DNA of 44,229 nucleotides from an uncultured Actinomycetes bacterium (lineage in GTDB: Bacteria > Actinomycetota > Acidimicrobiia > Acidimicrobiales > RAAP-2): NCBI GenBank assembly GCA_903825765.1, contig CAIKBU010000084.1, positions 1 through 44,229 of the forward strand, written 5' to 3'. This document shows positions 23,810 through 32,913 of this stretch, piece by piece (the stretch's first letter is position 1; each line of letters starts with the position of its first letter). The notes beneath the pieces were generated by a model. That model was not told the origin of the DNA. It did not search any database and saw nothing but the letters and a program-made list of their open reading frames with translations. A program made the translations under genes and the position numbers.

Positions 23810-24771
23810 TGGCCATGCCTATCGTAGGCGGCGACAATGTCGGCCACGATGCGGTGGCGCACCACGTCCTTGGCCCCGAGGTGCACGAAGGCAATATCGG
23901 GGACGTCGGTCAAGATCTGTTCAATCTTGACGAGGCCGCTTGGCCGCCCATTGAGGTCGATCTGTGTCACGTCACCGGTGACGACGGCCTTGGAGCCAAA
24001 GCCAATGCGCGTCAAGAACATCTTCATCTGTTCCGGTGTCGTGTTCTGTCCCTCGTCGAGAATGATGAAGGCGTCATTGAGCGTACGGCCGCGCATAAAG
24101 GCTAAGGGTGCCACCTCAATGGTCTGGTTGGCGATGAGCCGCTGGGCCCCCTCGGGGCCGATCATGTCGTAGAGGGCGTCGTAGAGGGGCCGGAGGTAGG
24201 GATCGACCTTGGCCATGAGATCACCGGGGAGAAATCCGAGGTGCTCACCTGCTTCAACCGCCGGGCGCGTCAACACGATGCGCTGCACCTGGCGACGGTG
24301 CAGGGCCTGCACCGCGGCAGCCACCGCGAGGTACGACTTGCCGGTACCGGCCGGACCAATACCGAAGGTCACGATGTTGCTCTCGATTGCGTCGGTGTAG
24401 CGCTTCTGACCGGCCGTCGAGGGTCGCACCGGCTTGCCCTTGGCGCTGCGCACGACCTCGTGACGAAGAACCTCGCTGGGGCGGACGTCGTCATCGACCA
24501 TGTCGACCGTGCGGCCAATCTTGGTCGGGTCGAGGGGCTGACCTGATTCAAGCACCAAGACCAATTCGTCAAAGAGGCGCAGCACCTTGGCCGCGTCGGG
24601 CCCAGTGACCGAGATCTGATTTCCCTGAACGCGAATCTTCGAATTCGGGAAGGAGCGCTCAATGACTCGCAGGTGCTCGTCTCGTGGTCCGAGCAAGCTC
24701 GACATGAGGTGCGTATTGGTGACGTGGGTCGTCACCGTGAGGGCGTCGTTCGCCGCGGGGTCGTAGGTCAT
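23806..24771 (-). CDS. phoH: PhoH-like ATPase (YbeZ)
   Basis: 321 residues. Walker A is GPAGTGKSYLAVAAAVQAL, Walker B is AFIILDEGQNTTPEQMKMFLTRIG, followed by AVVTGDVTQIDL. The N-terminal part (about 25-110) is a KH-like RNA-binding region. Its partner is YbeY, encoded next in the same chain, and it probably assists rRNA processing. 4-base overlaps with the HIT gene and ybeY. Confidence 0.95.
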   Translation of the reverse strand: MTYDPAANDALTVTTHVTNTHLMSSLLGPRDEHLRVIERSFPNSKIRVQGNQISVTGPDAAKVLRLFDELVLVLESGQPLDPTKIGRTVDMVDDDVRPSEVLRHEVVRSAKGKPVRPSTAGQKRYTDAIESNIVTFGIGPAGTGKSYLAVAAAVQALHRRQVQRIVLTRPAVEAGEHLGFLPGDLMAKVDPYLRPLYDALYDMIGPEGAQRLIANQTIEVAPLAFMRGRTLNDAFIILDEGQNTTPEQMKMFLTRIGFGSKAVVTGDVTQIDLNGRPSGLVKIEQILTDVPDIAFVHLGAKDVVRHRIVADIVAAYDRHGQ

Positions 24772-25115
24772 CCCGCTGGCCAGTGCATGAGGCGACCACC
24801 CATGAGGTGCATATGAAGGTGCTCGACGGTCATCTGGGCGTCGGCGCCAACGTTCATCACCAAGCGATACCCTGACTCGCGCACACCCTCACGGTCAGCG
24901 ACTTCTTGGGCCAACGCGACGAGATCGTTCATGATGCCGGGGTGCTCCGGGCCGACGTGGTCGGCACTGGCGATGTGCGCCTTCGGAATGATCAGCACGT
25001 GCACGGGCGCTTGGGGCGCCAGGTCGTAGAAGGCGTAGGCAGTATCGGATTGGGCTACCGGCGTCGAGGGAATTACCCCTTGGACGATTTTGCAGAAGAT
25101 GCAGTCGTTACTCAT
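24768..25115 (-). CDS. HIT-family nucleotide hydrolase
   Basis: 115 residues, complete. N-terminal CIFCKIVQGVIPSTPV and the catalytic histidine triad VEHLHMHLMGGR are typical of HINT-like enzymes, which hydrolyse purine nucleoside phosphoramidates and aminoacyl-adenylates. It lies 12 bases after rsmE and overlaps phoH by 4 bases, as part of the hrcA chain. Confidence 0.94.
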   Translation of the reverse strand: MSNDCIFCKIVQGVIPSTPVAQSDTAYAFYDLAPQAPVHVLIIPKAHIASADHVGPEHPGIMNDLVALAQEVADREGVRESGYRLVMNVGADAQMTVEHLHMHLMGGRLMHWPAG

Positions 25116-25127
25116 TCGTTCTCATCA

Positions 25128-25841
25128 TTACCGATTCGAGCCGCTCTGTGCGGTAAATCCCCATGAACCGTTGGTGAACGAAAGGAGGGAAGCGGCGACG
25201 ACGGCGGCTGTTTCGGCGCGCAACACCGTTGGTCCCAGTGACAAACGTCGCCGACCATCGTCCCATTCATTTTCGGCCCAGCCACCTTCGGGGCCAATAG
25301 CGATGGCCCGCACCCCGCTCCAATCCCCGTCACCCTCAAAATCGGCAATGGGCACGTCGTGGGGAACGTCATCGGGCGTGAGGGGCTCGGTGACGCGCAG
25401 GTCGTACGTGCGGCGGCACTGTCCGCAGGCCTCGTCCGCGATGCGCTGCCAACGTGCGATGTTCTTCTCTCGGACCTCGCCCTTGAACTTCACGGCCAGT
25501 CGTGCGCTGAGGAGTGGCACCACGGTCGTGATGCCGAGCTCGGTGGCCTTCGCAATCGCCCACTCGGTGCGATCGCCCTTAAGCGGCGCCAGGTACAACG
25601 TGGTCTGCGTTGGCATCGGGTCGACCGTGACCGGCGAGACACGATTCAGTCCAATGGTCGCGACTTCGCAGAAACTCCACGAGCCTCGACCATCGGTCAC
25701 GACGAGCTCCTCCCCCACGTTGGCTCGCAGGACGCGGCGCAGGTGGTGATCATCATCCTTGGTCAATTCGGGTCGTTGGACGTCGCCGACGCGCAACTGG
25801 GTGAGTGCGGCCACCCGACGGGGCCACTCGACCAGGCTCAC
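25128..25841 (-). CDS. rsmE: 16S rRNA m3U1498 methyltransferase RsmE
   Basis: 237 residues. N-terminal PUA-like domain ([20 protein letters not shown]) and a SPOUT knot domain with [39 protein letters not shown] and [19 protein letters not shown]. It methylates U1498 of 16S rRNA using SAM. It overlaps dnaJ by 4 bases, the common actinobacterial arrangement. Confidence 0.96.
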   Translation of the reverse strand: MSLVEWPRRVAALTQLRVGDVQRPELTKDDDHHLRRVLRANVGEELVVTDGRGSWSFCEVATIGLNRVSPVTVDPMPTQTTLYLAPLKGDRTEWAIAKATELGITTVVPLLSARLAVKFKGEVREKNIARWQRIADEACGQCRRTYDLRVTEPLTPDDVPHDVPIADFEGDGDWSGVRAIAIGPEGGWAENEWDDGRRRLSLGPTVLRAETAAVVAASLLSFTNGSWGFTAQSGSNR

Positions 25842-26935
25842 TTCTTTGATCGCTTGTGAAAGAGTCCGCCACGGTGCTCGTGCACCGTTTCGTTGCGGTG
25901 CTCGGCCAGTTGGCGCAACAACTCGCGTTCCACGTCGTCAATCTCGGTAGGTACGTCGACGATGACGTGCACGTAGAGGTCACCGCGGCCTCGACCGTGA
26001 AGGTGCTCGACCCCCTCGTGCTTGATGCGCGTCACCGTGCCGTTCGCGGTACCGGCCGGTACCTCCACTTGAGTCTGCGAACGCAGTGTGGGCACCGTCA
26101 TCGTGGCGCCCAAGACGGCCTGCGTGAAGGAGACGTGTACTTCGTGGTGGAGGTCGTCGCCCTCACGGATGAAGCGCTCATCGTCGGCCACGTGGAGGTG
26201 GACAAAGAGCCGACCATTCGGGCCACCGCGCGGACCGGCCGGGCCACGATCGGCCAGTCGCATGGTCGATCCCTGCTCGACACCGGCGGGGATCTGAATC
26301 GCGAATGAGCTCGTGGCGTTAACACGACCATCGCCGCGACAGGTGGTACACGGGGAATCGATACGACTGCCCTGCCCCTGACAGCGCTGACACGGCGCCG
26401 AGGTCACCATCTGACCCAGTATGGAGTTGCGCATCCGACGCACCTCGCCAAGTCCGGCGCACTCGACGCAGGTCACGGGACTCGTGCCGGGTGCACACCC
26501 GTTACCACCACACTGCGCGCAACGTTGTGGCAGCGTGACCGTGATTTCTTTATTGACACCGAATGCCGCCTCGTCGAGCGTGATTTCGACGGACGTCTCG
26601 GCGTCGGGGCCAGGTTGCGGGCCACGACGCTGCTGCGTCCGACCACCCATACCGCCGAAGAACATGTCGAAAATATCCTGCACGTTGCCCGCGTCACCGA
26701 ACGGATTTCCACCCGCGCCAACGTCGGCCCCGAACCGGTCGTAATGCGACCGACGATCGGGGTCGGAGAGAATTTCGTAGGCCTGGGAGATCTCCTTGAA
26801 CTTCGCCTCGGCTTCGGCGTTGCCGGGATTGGCGTCGGGGTGATACTGACGGGCCAAGCGGCGGTAGCTCTTCTTCAGATCGTCCGGGGATGTCCCCCGT
26901 TCGACTTCGAGGATCTCGTATAAGTCGGTACTCAT
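25838..26935 (-). CDS. dnaJ: Chaperone protein DnaJ
   Basis: 365 residues. J domain at 1-70 with the HPD tripeptide ([10 protein letters not shown]), a short G/F-rich linker, four CxxCxGxG zinc repeats ([32 protein letters not shown]) and the C-terminal substrate domains. It is a co-chaperone of DnaK. It shares its first base with the hrcA stop, so the two are coupled; this is the hrcA-linked DnaJ seen in actinobacteria. Confidence 0.97.
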   Translation of the reverse strand: MSTDLYEILEVERGTSPDDLKKSYRRLARQYHPDANPGNAEAEAKFKEISQAYEILSDPDRRSHYDRFGADVGAGGNPFGDAGNVQDIFDMFFGGMGGRTQQRRGPQPGPDAETSVEITLDEAAFGVNKEITVTLPQRCAQCGGNGCAPGTSPVTCVECAGLGEVRRMRNSILGQMVTSAPCQRCQGQGSRIDSPCTTCRGDGRVNATSSFAIQIPAGVEQGSTMRLADRGPAGPRGGPNGRLFVHLHVADDERFIREGDDLHHEVHVSFTQAVLGATMTVPTLRSQTQVEVPAGTANGTVTRIKHEGVEHLHGRGRGDLYVHVIVDVPTEIDDVERELLRQLAEHRNETVHEHRGGLFHKRSKK

Positions 26936-27972
26936 TATTCTTCTCCACTGAATTTGCGAGTGAGTTCACTCGACACGGTTTCGGCGGCCGCCATGGCCTC
27001 CTGGTACTTCATGCGACTCGGGCCGAGCAAACCGACCGCGCCGACCGTTTCGCCGTCCACGGTGACCGGGGCGACAATGACCGCACTGGTCGCGAGCGTT
27101 TCGTGGCCGGTTTCTGACCCAATGGCCACCGAGAGGCCTTTATCGATAATGTCCTGCACGAGTGAGACGACGAGAAGTTCTTGTTCCAGCAGGTTCAGAA
27201 CACGGCGCACCGTTTCCACTCCATCAAAGGATTCGGCGACACGACTCGATCCACCGATGAAGACTGATTCGCCCTCCACACTTGGTCGGTCGGCGTGCAA
27301 CGTAGCCACGGCCTCACGAACCACGGTGGCCACGGTGTCGCCCAGTGACGGCACCTGAACCTTTTGATCAAGCGTGGTGTCGAGCAGGAGGGCATTGATC
27401 TGACGCGACGCTTCGGCGGCCTGCTCGTAGCTCACCTCGAGGCTCGGCACGATGGTGTGCTTCGATACTGCCCCGTCGGAGTAGACGGTCACCAGCAGGA
27501 GATGATGGGTGTCGAGGCTGACCAGTTGGGCCGACAGCACCGACGCCTGGCGGTGGCCTGCCCCCACGATGACCGAGGTGTACGCGGTCAACTGACTGAG
27601 CAGCGTCGAGGTCTGTTCGAGCACCGCCTCGACGTCACCGCGAACGTTGGCGAAGAACTCGCGCACCTGGAACTGTTGGGCCTCGCCTAAGACGCCACGC
27701 TGGAGGTGATCGACAAAGTAGCGGTACCCCTTTTCGGTGGGTATACGGCCGGCCGAGGTGTGCGGCTGGGCGAGGTAGCCCTCTCGCTCGAGCGACACCA
27801 GTTCGGAGCGAACGGTGGCTGGTGAGACACCAATATCGGTACTCTGCAGCACCGTGGACGACCCGACGGGTTGGTTCGTGTCAATGTGCTCGGTCACCAC
27901 CGCCTCGAGGATGGTTGCCTTGCGGGGGTCGAGATCGGTACTGGGAAGTGCTGAGTTATTGGGTGGCGCCAC
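26935..27972 (-). CDS. hrcA: Heat-inducible repressor HrcA
   Basis: 345 residues from the GTG at 27972. The winged-helix N-terminus ([20 protein letters not shown] ... [21 protein letters not shown]) binds CIRCE; the rest is the GAF-like and dimer domains. A longer frame starts at TTG 27993, but AAAGGAGG lies just upstream of GTG 27972 and the TTG falls inside CIRCE itself, so the shorter start is right. HrcA represses heat-shock genes and needs GroEL to fold. It likely controls itself and the overlapping chain to era. Confidence 0.95.
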   Translation of the reverse strand: MAPPNNSALPSTDLDPRKATILEAVVTEHIDTNQPVGSSTVLQSTDIGVSPATVRSELVSLEREGYLAQPHTSAGRIPTEKGYRYFVDHLQRGVLGEAQQFQVREFFANVRGDVEAVLEQTSTLLSQLTAYTSVIVGAGHRQASVLSAQLVSLDTHHLLLVTVYSDGAVSKHTIVPSLEVSYEQAAEASRQINALLLDTTLDQKVQVPSLGDTVATVVREAVATLHADRPSVEGESVFIGGSSRVAESFDGVETVRRVLNLLEQELLVVSLVQDIIDKGLSVAIGSETGHETLATSAVIVAPVTVDGETVGAVGLLGPSRMKYQEAMAAAETVSSELTRKFSGEE

Positions 27973-27982
27973 GGGTCCTCCT

Positions 27983-28009
27983 TTAGCACTCAATTGTACC
28001 GAGTGCTAA
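27983..28009. promoter_or_regulatory. CIRCE element with embedded -10
   Basis: A perfect TTAGCACTC-N9-GAGTGCTAA. On the minus strand the spacer contains TACAAT, a good -10 element, and GTGACG lies about 18 bases upstream as a possible -35. HrcA bound here would cover the core promoter. The CIRCE match is exact; the promoter assignment is inferred. Confidence 0.95.
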
Positions 28010-28101
28010 CTCCGTAGCGTCACATCACCGCTCGTTCGTGACGAAGACATCGCCAGTGCGCTACCGTCGGGCCACGACCTTCGGTCACCAAGGAGCCCTG
28101 C

Positions 28102-28617
28102 GTGATTACTGCCCCTCTCTCTAGAACCGAACCCTTCGCGCTCCCGGAGCGCGAACTGCTCGACGCGTGGCTCGATTTTCACCGTGCCACCTTGCTCACG
28201 AAGTGCGCTGGACTCAGCGACGAGCAGTTGAAAACCCGTGCGGTGCCGTCGTCCACCATGACGCTGCTGGGCATTCTTCGTCACATGACCATTGTGGAGA
28301 CCTGGTGGTTCGACGTCACCTTTGCGGGCGCGACACCACCTCAGGAGCACCCTTTTAACTCCCAGCCCCGCGACGATGAATTCGACAACCTCGACGACGC
28401 TTTGTCAGACGATGTCGGCGAGCGCTTTCTCGCCCACTGCCAACGGTCCCGAGACAGAGCGCAGAACCACCCGCTCGAAACGGTCGCGGCCCTCTCAACG
28501 TCGGCAGAACCTTGTGACCTGCGCTGGATCTACGTCCACATGATTGAAGAGTACGCCCGCCATAACGGCCACGCCGATCTCCTACGCGAACTCATTGATG
28601 GACAGACTGGCCTCTAG
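28102..28617 (+). CDS. DinB-like (DUF664) protein
   Basis: 171 residues. The four-helix DinB fold is suggested by ERELLDAWLDFHRATLLTKCAGLSDEQL, the metal-ligand-like LGILRHMTIVETWWF and the C-terminal MIEEYARHNGHADLLRELIDG, which together give three histidines (RHM, EYARHNGH). Members include thiol transferases using mycothiol or bacillithiol; the exact reaction is unknown here. GTG start with AAGGAG about 6 bases upstream. Single gene convergent with lepA. Confidence 0.85.
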   Translation: MITAPLSRTEPFALPERELLDAWLDFHRATLLTKCAGLSDEQLKTRAVPSSTMTLLGILRHMTIVETWWFDVTFAGATPPQEHPFNSQPRDDEFDNLDDALSDDVGERFLAHCQRSRDRAQNHPLETVAALSTSAEPCDLRWIYVHMIEEYARHNGHADLLRELIDGQTGL

Positions 28618-28668
28618 TAACGGGGCTCTCTCGCCGGAGGCGGCGACCAACCGAATCGCCGTGGATGG

Positions 28669-30525
28669 TTAGTCTTCGAGTTTGAGGGCCGCCACGAAGG
28701 CTTCCTGCGGCACTTCGACGCGCCCCAGGTTCTTCATGCGCTTCTTCCCTTCTTTTTGCTTCTCGAGGAGTTTGCGCTTTCGGGTGATGTCACCGCCGTA
28801 ACACTTGGCGAGGACGTCCTTGCGCCGCGCTTTAACGGTTTCTCGAGCGATGACGCGCCCACCAACGGCGGCCTGGATTGGCACGTCGAACATCTGGCGC
28901 GGGATGAGTTCCTTGAGTCGCTCGGCCATCCGTCGGCCGTAGTAGTCGGCGTTCGAGTGGTGCACGATGGTGGAGAAGGCGTCAACGGGTTCGTGGTTGA
29001 TCAACAGGTCCACCCGCACCAATTTGGAGGTGATGTAGCCCTCGGGCTCGTAGTCGAGGGAGGCGTAGCCCTTGGTGCGCGACTTCAGAGCGTCAAAGAA
29101 ATCAATCACCACTTCCGCCAGCGGGATCGTGTATTTCAGTTCCACGCGCTCGGCCGAAAGGTAGTCCATCTTGATCATCTCCGCCCGACGGGACTGGCAG
29201 AGGTCCATGACCGTGCCGAGGAATTCGCTCGGGGTCAAGATTGAAATCGACAGAATCGGTTCGTCGATGTGGTCGAGGCGCGACGGGTCGGGCAGGTCGG
29301 TCGGGTTATCGATCTTCACTTCGGTGCCGTCGGTCAAGAAGGCGCGATACACCACCGACGGCGCCGTCGCAATGATGTCGAGGTTGAACTCACGTTCGAG
29401 TCGCTCCCGCACAATCTCCATGTGCAGCAACCCCAAGAAGCCACAGCGGAAGCCGAAGCCGAGGGCGTGTGATGACTCGGGCTCATACGTAATCGAGGCG
29501 TCATTGAGCTTCAACTTGTCGAGCGAGTCACGAAGATCCCCGAGGTCGTCCCCGTCAATTGGATAGATTCCGCAATAGACCATGGGCTTGGGGTGAATGT
29601 AGCCATCGAGGGGCTCGGGAGCGGGCTTCATCGCGGTGGTGATGGTCTCGCCCGAACGGGCCCCGCCAACGTCCTTGATGCCGGCGACAATGTACCCCAC
29701 TTCGCCGGGCCCGAGGGCCTCAACGGGAATCATGTCGGGGGTACGAACACCAATCTCTTCGATTTCGTGATTCGCACCGGCTTGCATCATGCGAATCTTT
29801 GCGTCAGAGCGCAAGGTGCCGTCCTTGATGCGAATCGACGAGATAACGCCGCGGTACTGGTCGTAGTGGGAGTCGAAGATGAGCGCACGCAGTGGATCGT
29901 CAGGGTTGCCCGTCGGGGCGGGAATTCGCTCAATGATGGCCCGCAAGAGTTCGGGCACGCCCTCGCCCGTCTTGGCCGAAATCGAGAGCACCGATTCTGG
30001 GGGTAGGCCGAGCACCCGGTCGAGCTCTTCGCGGCAACGGTCGGGGTCGGCCGCTGGCAGGTCGATCTTGTTCAGTACCGCCACAATTTCAAGATTGTTT
30101 TCGATGGCCTGGTAACAGTTGGCCAACGTCTGGGCCTGAATGCCTTGCGAGGCGTCGACGAGGAGAATGGCCCCTTCGCAGGCCGCGAGGGAGCGTGACA
30201 CTTCGTAGCCGAAGTCCACGTGACCGGGCGTGTCGATGAGCTGCAGAATGTGATCTTCAAAGAACACGCGGACATTTTGGGCTTTAATCGTGATACCGCG
30301 TTCACGCTCAATATCCATGGAGTCGAGGTATTGCGCACGCATGAGGCGAGGATCGACGGCGCCGGTGATCTCCAAAATGCGGTCCGACAGCGTGGACTTG
30401 CCGTGGTCGACGTGGGCAATAATGGAAAAATTACGGATTTTCGTCGTCTCGACGGGGGGAAGTATGGTGGCCACGGTGCCCTTAAGGCTACCCGCCTTTG
30501 GGGTGGCGAAAGACACCTTGGTCAC
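28669..30525 (-). CDS. lepA: Elongation factor 4 (LepA)
   Basis: 618 residues. GTP-binding motifs [25 protein letters not shown] and [10 protein letters not shown], then domains II, III and V and the LepA-specific C-terminus ([25 protein letters not shown]). It acts on stalled or assembling ribosomes. The GTG at 30525 adds about 30 residues before the usual start region ([14 protein letters not shown]); AGGA lies upstream of it, so I kept it, but a GTG at 30474 is an alternative. It is divergent from rpsT, the usual partner of lepA or holA. Confidence 0.97.
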   Translation of the reverse strand: MTKVSFATPKAGSLKGTVATILPPVETTKIRNFSIIAHVDHGKSTLSDRILEITGAVDPRLMRAQYLDSMDIERERGITIKAQNVRVFFEDHILQLIDTPGHVDFGYEVSRSLAACEGAILLVDASQGIQAQTLANCYQAIENNLEIVAVLNKIDLPAADPDRCREELDRVLGLPPESVLSISAKTGEGVPELLRAIIERIPAPTGNPDDPLRALIFDSHYDQYRGVISSIRIKDGTLRSDAKIRMMQAGANHEIEEIGVRTPDMIPVEALGPGEVGYIVAGIKDVGGARSGETITTAMKPAPEPLDGYIHPKPMVYCGIYPIDGDDLGDLRDSLDKLKLNDASITYEPESSHALGFGFRCGFLGLLHMEIVRERLEREFNLDIIATAPSVVYRAFLTDGTEVKIDNPTDLPDPSRLDHIDEPILSISILTPSEFLGTVMDLCQSRRAEMIKMDYLSAERVELKYTIPLAEVVIDFFDALKSRTKGYASLDYEPEGYITSKLVRVDLLINHEPVDAFSTIVHHSNADYYGRRMAERLKELIPRQMFDVPIQAAVGGRVIARETVKARRKDVLAKCYGGDITRKRKLLEKQKEGKKRMKNLGRVEVPQEAFVAALKLED

Positions 30526-30547
30526 GGGTGGGATTTCCTGCTAGCCT
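30518..30547 (+). promoter_or_regulatory. rpsT promoter
   Basis: TTGGTC (30518-30523), an 18-base spacer and TAGCCT (30542-30547). On the opposite strand the same bases read TAGGCT and could serve lepA. The rpsT leader of about 40 bases carries GAGG before the ATG. Confidence 0.5.
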
Positions 30548-30594
30548 AGAAAAGCCCGTGGAACAGGTTCCGCGAACAACGAACGAGGTTTTTT

Positions 30595-30864
30595 ATGGCA
30601 AATATCAAGAGCCAGATTAAGCGCAACAAGCAGAACGAAGTCGACCGCGACCGCAATCGCGCCGTGAAGTCTGAGATGCGCACCCGCACCAAGACCGCCG
30701 TGAAGGCCGTCGGTACCGAGAACGAAGAGACCGCCCTGCGCGCCGCTATCAAGCGCATCGACAAGGCTGCCTCGAAGGGTGTCATTCACAAGAACAACGC
30801 CGCCAACAAGAAGTCCGGCCTCATGCGCCGTATCAACGCACTTCGCACCAAGGTTGACGCCTAG
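30595..30864 (+). CDS. rpsT: 30S ribosomal protein S20
   Basis: 89 residues, rich in lysine and arginine, usual length. MANIKSQIKRNKQNEVDRDR and the C-terminal HKNNAANKKSGLMRRINALR are diagnostic. It binds 16S rRNA early in small-subunit assembly. The ATG has GAGG 6 bases upstream. A strong hairpin with a T-rich tail follows the stop at 30892-30920. Confidence 0.98.
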   Translation: MANIKSQIKRNKQNEVDRDRNRAVKSEMRTRTKTAVKAVGTENEETALRAAIKRIDKAASKGVIHKNNAANKKSGLMRRINALRTKVDA

Positions 30865-30891
30865 TTCACCCCTTCGCTCAGTAATGAACAG

Positions 30892-30920
30892 TGGCGCCCG
30901 TGAGGGCGCCATTGTCGTTT
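30892..30920 (+). terminator. Rho-independent terminator of rpsT
   Basis: TGGCGCCC and GGGCGCCA form a perfect 8-base stem with loop GTGA, followed by TTGTCGTTT. It lies between the convergent rpsT and holA genes. Confidence 0.85.
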
Positions 30921-30934
30921 AAGTTCCCTCTTCC

Positions 30935-31942
30935 CTACCGGCGTCGAGTGCCGTTGAGGCGAGCCAGGCGAGCGACGAGCACCTCGATGACCGTCAGTTC
31001 GGTCGGATCTTGATCACTCTCTAAATCCTTGCCACCGTAACTGACGCCACCCTTCAAGTCGCCGTCGGCCTGCGCAATCAGGGCAATAGCGTCACCAATG
31101 CGGTCAACACCGAGGGCCCGCGCCCGCGTGAGTGCCTTGCCCGCTGGTGTGGGCTTGGCACCGAGGAGTACCGCCGCTGCGTCGGTGTCAAGTTGCAACC
31201 CCTCCACCCGGGCCGCTTGGAGGTAATCGCGTTGGAGCATGTTGATGATCTGGAGACCGGCTTTCCCCCTCGAGTCGAGCATGCGGCGAGCCACGCGAAT
31301 GGCCTGGCCTACGTTGCCCCGATCGATAGCGTCAGTGAGGTCCCACCCTGGCACGTCGCCAACTTCGCCCAAGTACGGCTCAACGTGCTTGGGGAGCAGT
31401 GGCGCGGTGCCGTAAATGTTCTGAAGGGTTCGAGCGAGTGCGTCAACGCGGGCGACGTCGTCGCCCAGGTGCTTTCCCACGAGCGACAATGTGGCGGCGT
31501 CCGCCTCGAGTCCGTAGTTGGTGAAGGTGTCAAGAACGAAGATGGCCTTGGCGTCGCGCCCCGTGCCCGGGCCAACCGCGCGCAGTTCCTCGGCGGCCTT
31601 GGCAATTTTGTTCGTCTTCGGCCCAACCACTGCCACCACCAATGTGATGTCGGGCGCGGGCTGTTTGATCCACGCCACCAACTGACTGGCTTCGTCGGCG
31701 TTGAGATTCTGTGCGTCGCGCACCACCACCACGCGGCGCGGTACGAGGAACGGAGGCGTGTTCAGGGCCTCCAGAATCTGCGACATCACCGGCACATCGC
31801 TGAGCGAACCAGCATCCTTGGCGGTGAAGTCCTGGAGGGCGAAGGCCGGCTCGAGTTCACCCAGCGTTTCGTTGATGACATTGTGCAACGCGTCGTAGAC
31901 GAGTGTGGCCTCGTCAGCGACGACGCAAATTGATGAACTCAT
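30935..31942 (-). CDS. holA: DNA polymerase III delta subunit
   Basis: 335 residues. The order of the AAA-like clamp-loader fold is visible: FLVPRRVVVVRDAQNLNADEA, then LTLVVAVVGP-like DITLVVAVVGPKTNKIAK, and the C-terminal helical collar domain (GLQIINMLQRDYLQAARVEGL). HolA opens the beta clamp in the clamp loader. Location next to rpsT is conserved in actinobacteria. Start overlaps the folP-like stop by 4 bases. Confidence 0.93.
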   Translation of the reverse strand: MSSSICVVADEATLVYDALHNVINETLGELEPAFALQDFTAKDAGSLSDVPVMSQILEALNTPPFLVPRRVVVVRDAQNLNADEASQLVAWIKQPAPDITLVVAVVGPKTNKIAKAAEELRAVGPGTGRDAKAIFVLDTFTNYGLEADAATLSLVGKHLGDDVARVDALARTLQNIYGTAPLLPKHVEPYLGEVGDVPGWDLTDAIDRGNVGQAIRVARRMLDSRGKAGLQIINMLQRDYLQAARVEGLQLDTDAAAVLLGAKPTPAGKALTRARALGVDRIGDAIALIAQADGDLKGGVSYGGKDLESDQDPTELTVIEVLVARLARLNGTRRR

Positions 31943-32817
31943 GCGGCCTCCATCACCCGAGCGAGCGCGTCACGCACCCGCACCGTTCCGACGACGTCGT
32001 GGACGCGCAGGATGCGACACCCCCCGATGATACCGAGGGCAGCGGCGGCCAGTGAGGGCTCTCGTCGCTCGAGAACGGGGAGGTCGAACATGGCACCCAG
32101 GAACGTCTTATTCGACGCCGACAGAAGTAACGGGCCGAGTTCGGCGAAGGTGGCAGAATCACGGAGCAGTTGCAGGCTCTGTGCCGCCGTCTTCCCTAAA
32201 TCGAGACCGGCGTCGACGATAATTTGGTCCGCACCAATGCCCGCCTCAAGCGCCCACTGGCGGCGTTCACTGAGGAAGTCCGCCACGGTGGCGGTGACGT
32301 CGTCGTAGTGCGGCGTGGGGTCGGCGACTCGAGGGCGAAGCCGAATATGGGTCGCCACCACCGAGGCGCCGCCGGCGGCGGCCACGGTCAAATAGTCGGG
32401 GTCGGCGAAGCCACTGATGTCGTTCCCGACTGAGGCGCCGGCGGCAAAACTCGCCTCAGCCACCGAGGCGCGCCAGGTATCAATGCTGAGTGGAATGGCG
32501 AATCGATCTCGCAGCGCCACAATGGCGGGCACGACCCGATCGAGCTCTTCCGATTCACTCACTTCTTCGCCGGGGCCCGCCTTGACGCCACCGACGTCGA
32601 GAAGGTCCGCTCCACCTTCCACTAAGGATTCGGCGCGGGTCAAGAAGGCGTCCAGATCGAAAGTGGCCGCGGGTGAGAAGAAGGAATCTCGCGTTCGGTT
32701 GAGAATTCCCATGACGAGCGCTCGCGAGGTGACGTCGAACGGCACGGCCCCAAGTCGCACCGTTACCGGTCCCGTAGGTCGCCAGGGGCGCAACGAGGTT
32801 TCGGCGGGAGTTGGCAC
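31939..32817 (-). CDS. Dihydropteroate synthase paralogue (FolP2-like)
   Basis: 292 residues with the TIM-barrel of dihydropteroate synthase, but the substrate loops differ. The usual NVTPDSFSDGG is NRTRDSFFSPA and the usual GGESTRPG is GGVKAGPGEE; the GxSRKSF segment is SASNKTFLG; RILRVHDVVGTVR is conserved. NRTxDSF, GGVKAGPGE and SNK are the features I recall from mycobacterial FolP2, a paralogue reported to lack dihydropteroate synthase activity. So a folate role should not be assumed. GTG start at 32817 has TAGGCT 6 bases upstream (leaderless). It overlaps holA by 4 bases. Confidence 0.85.
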   Translation of the reverse strand: MPTPAETSLRPWRPTGPVTVRLGAVPFDVTSRALVMGILNRTRDSFFSPAATFDLDAFLTRAESLVEGGADLLDVGGVKAGPGEEVSESEELDRVVPAIVALRDRFAIPLSIDTWRASVAEASFAAGASVGNDISGFADPDYLTVAAAGGASVVATHIRLRPRVADPTPHYDDVTATVADFLSERRQWALEAGIGADQIIVDAGLDLGKTAAQSLQLLRDSATFAELGPLLLSASNKTFLGAMFDLPVLERREPSLAAAALGIIGGCRILRVHDVVGTVRVRDALARVMEAA

Positions 32818-32823
32818 CGCTTC

Positions 32824-32829
32824 AGCCTA
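32824..32829 (-). promoter_or_regulatory. Leaderless -10 element of folP2-like gene
   Basis: TAGGCT, spacer GAAGCG (6 bases), GTG at 32817; no ribosome binding site. Confidence 0.6.
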
Positions 32830-32913
32830 CCGGTGACCCCCTCCGCCCTCGGGGTCTCGTCTATTAGCCTGTTTGCTTACGCTTGGCACAACCCCGCTAC
32901 GGTGGAGGACGGT

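Noticed and set aside
27973-27993. Longer HrcA starting at TTG 27993
   Set aside because: That codon lies within CIRCE, and AAAGGAGG directly precedes GTG 27972.
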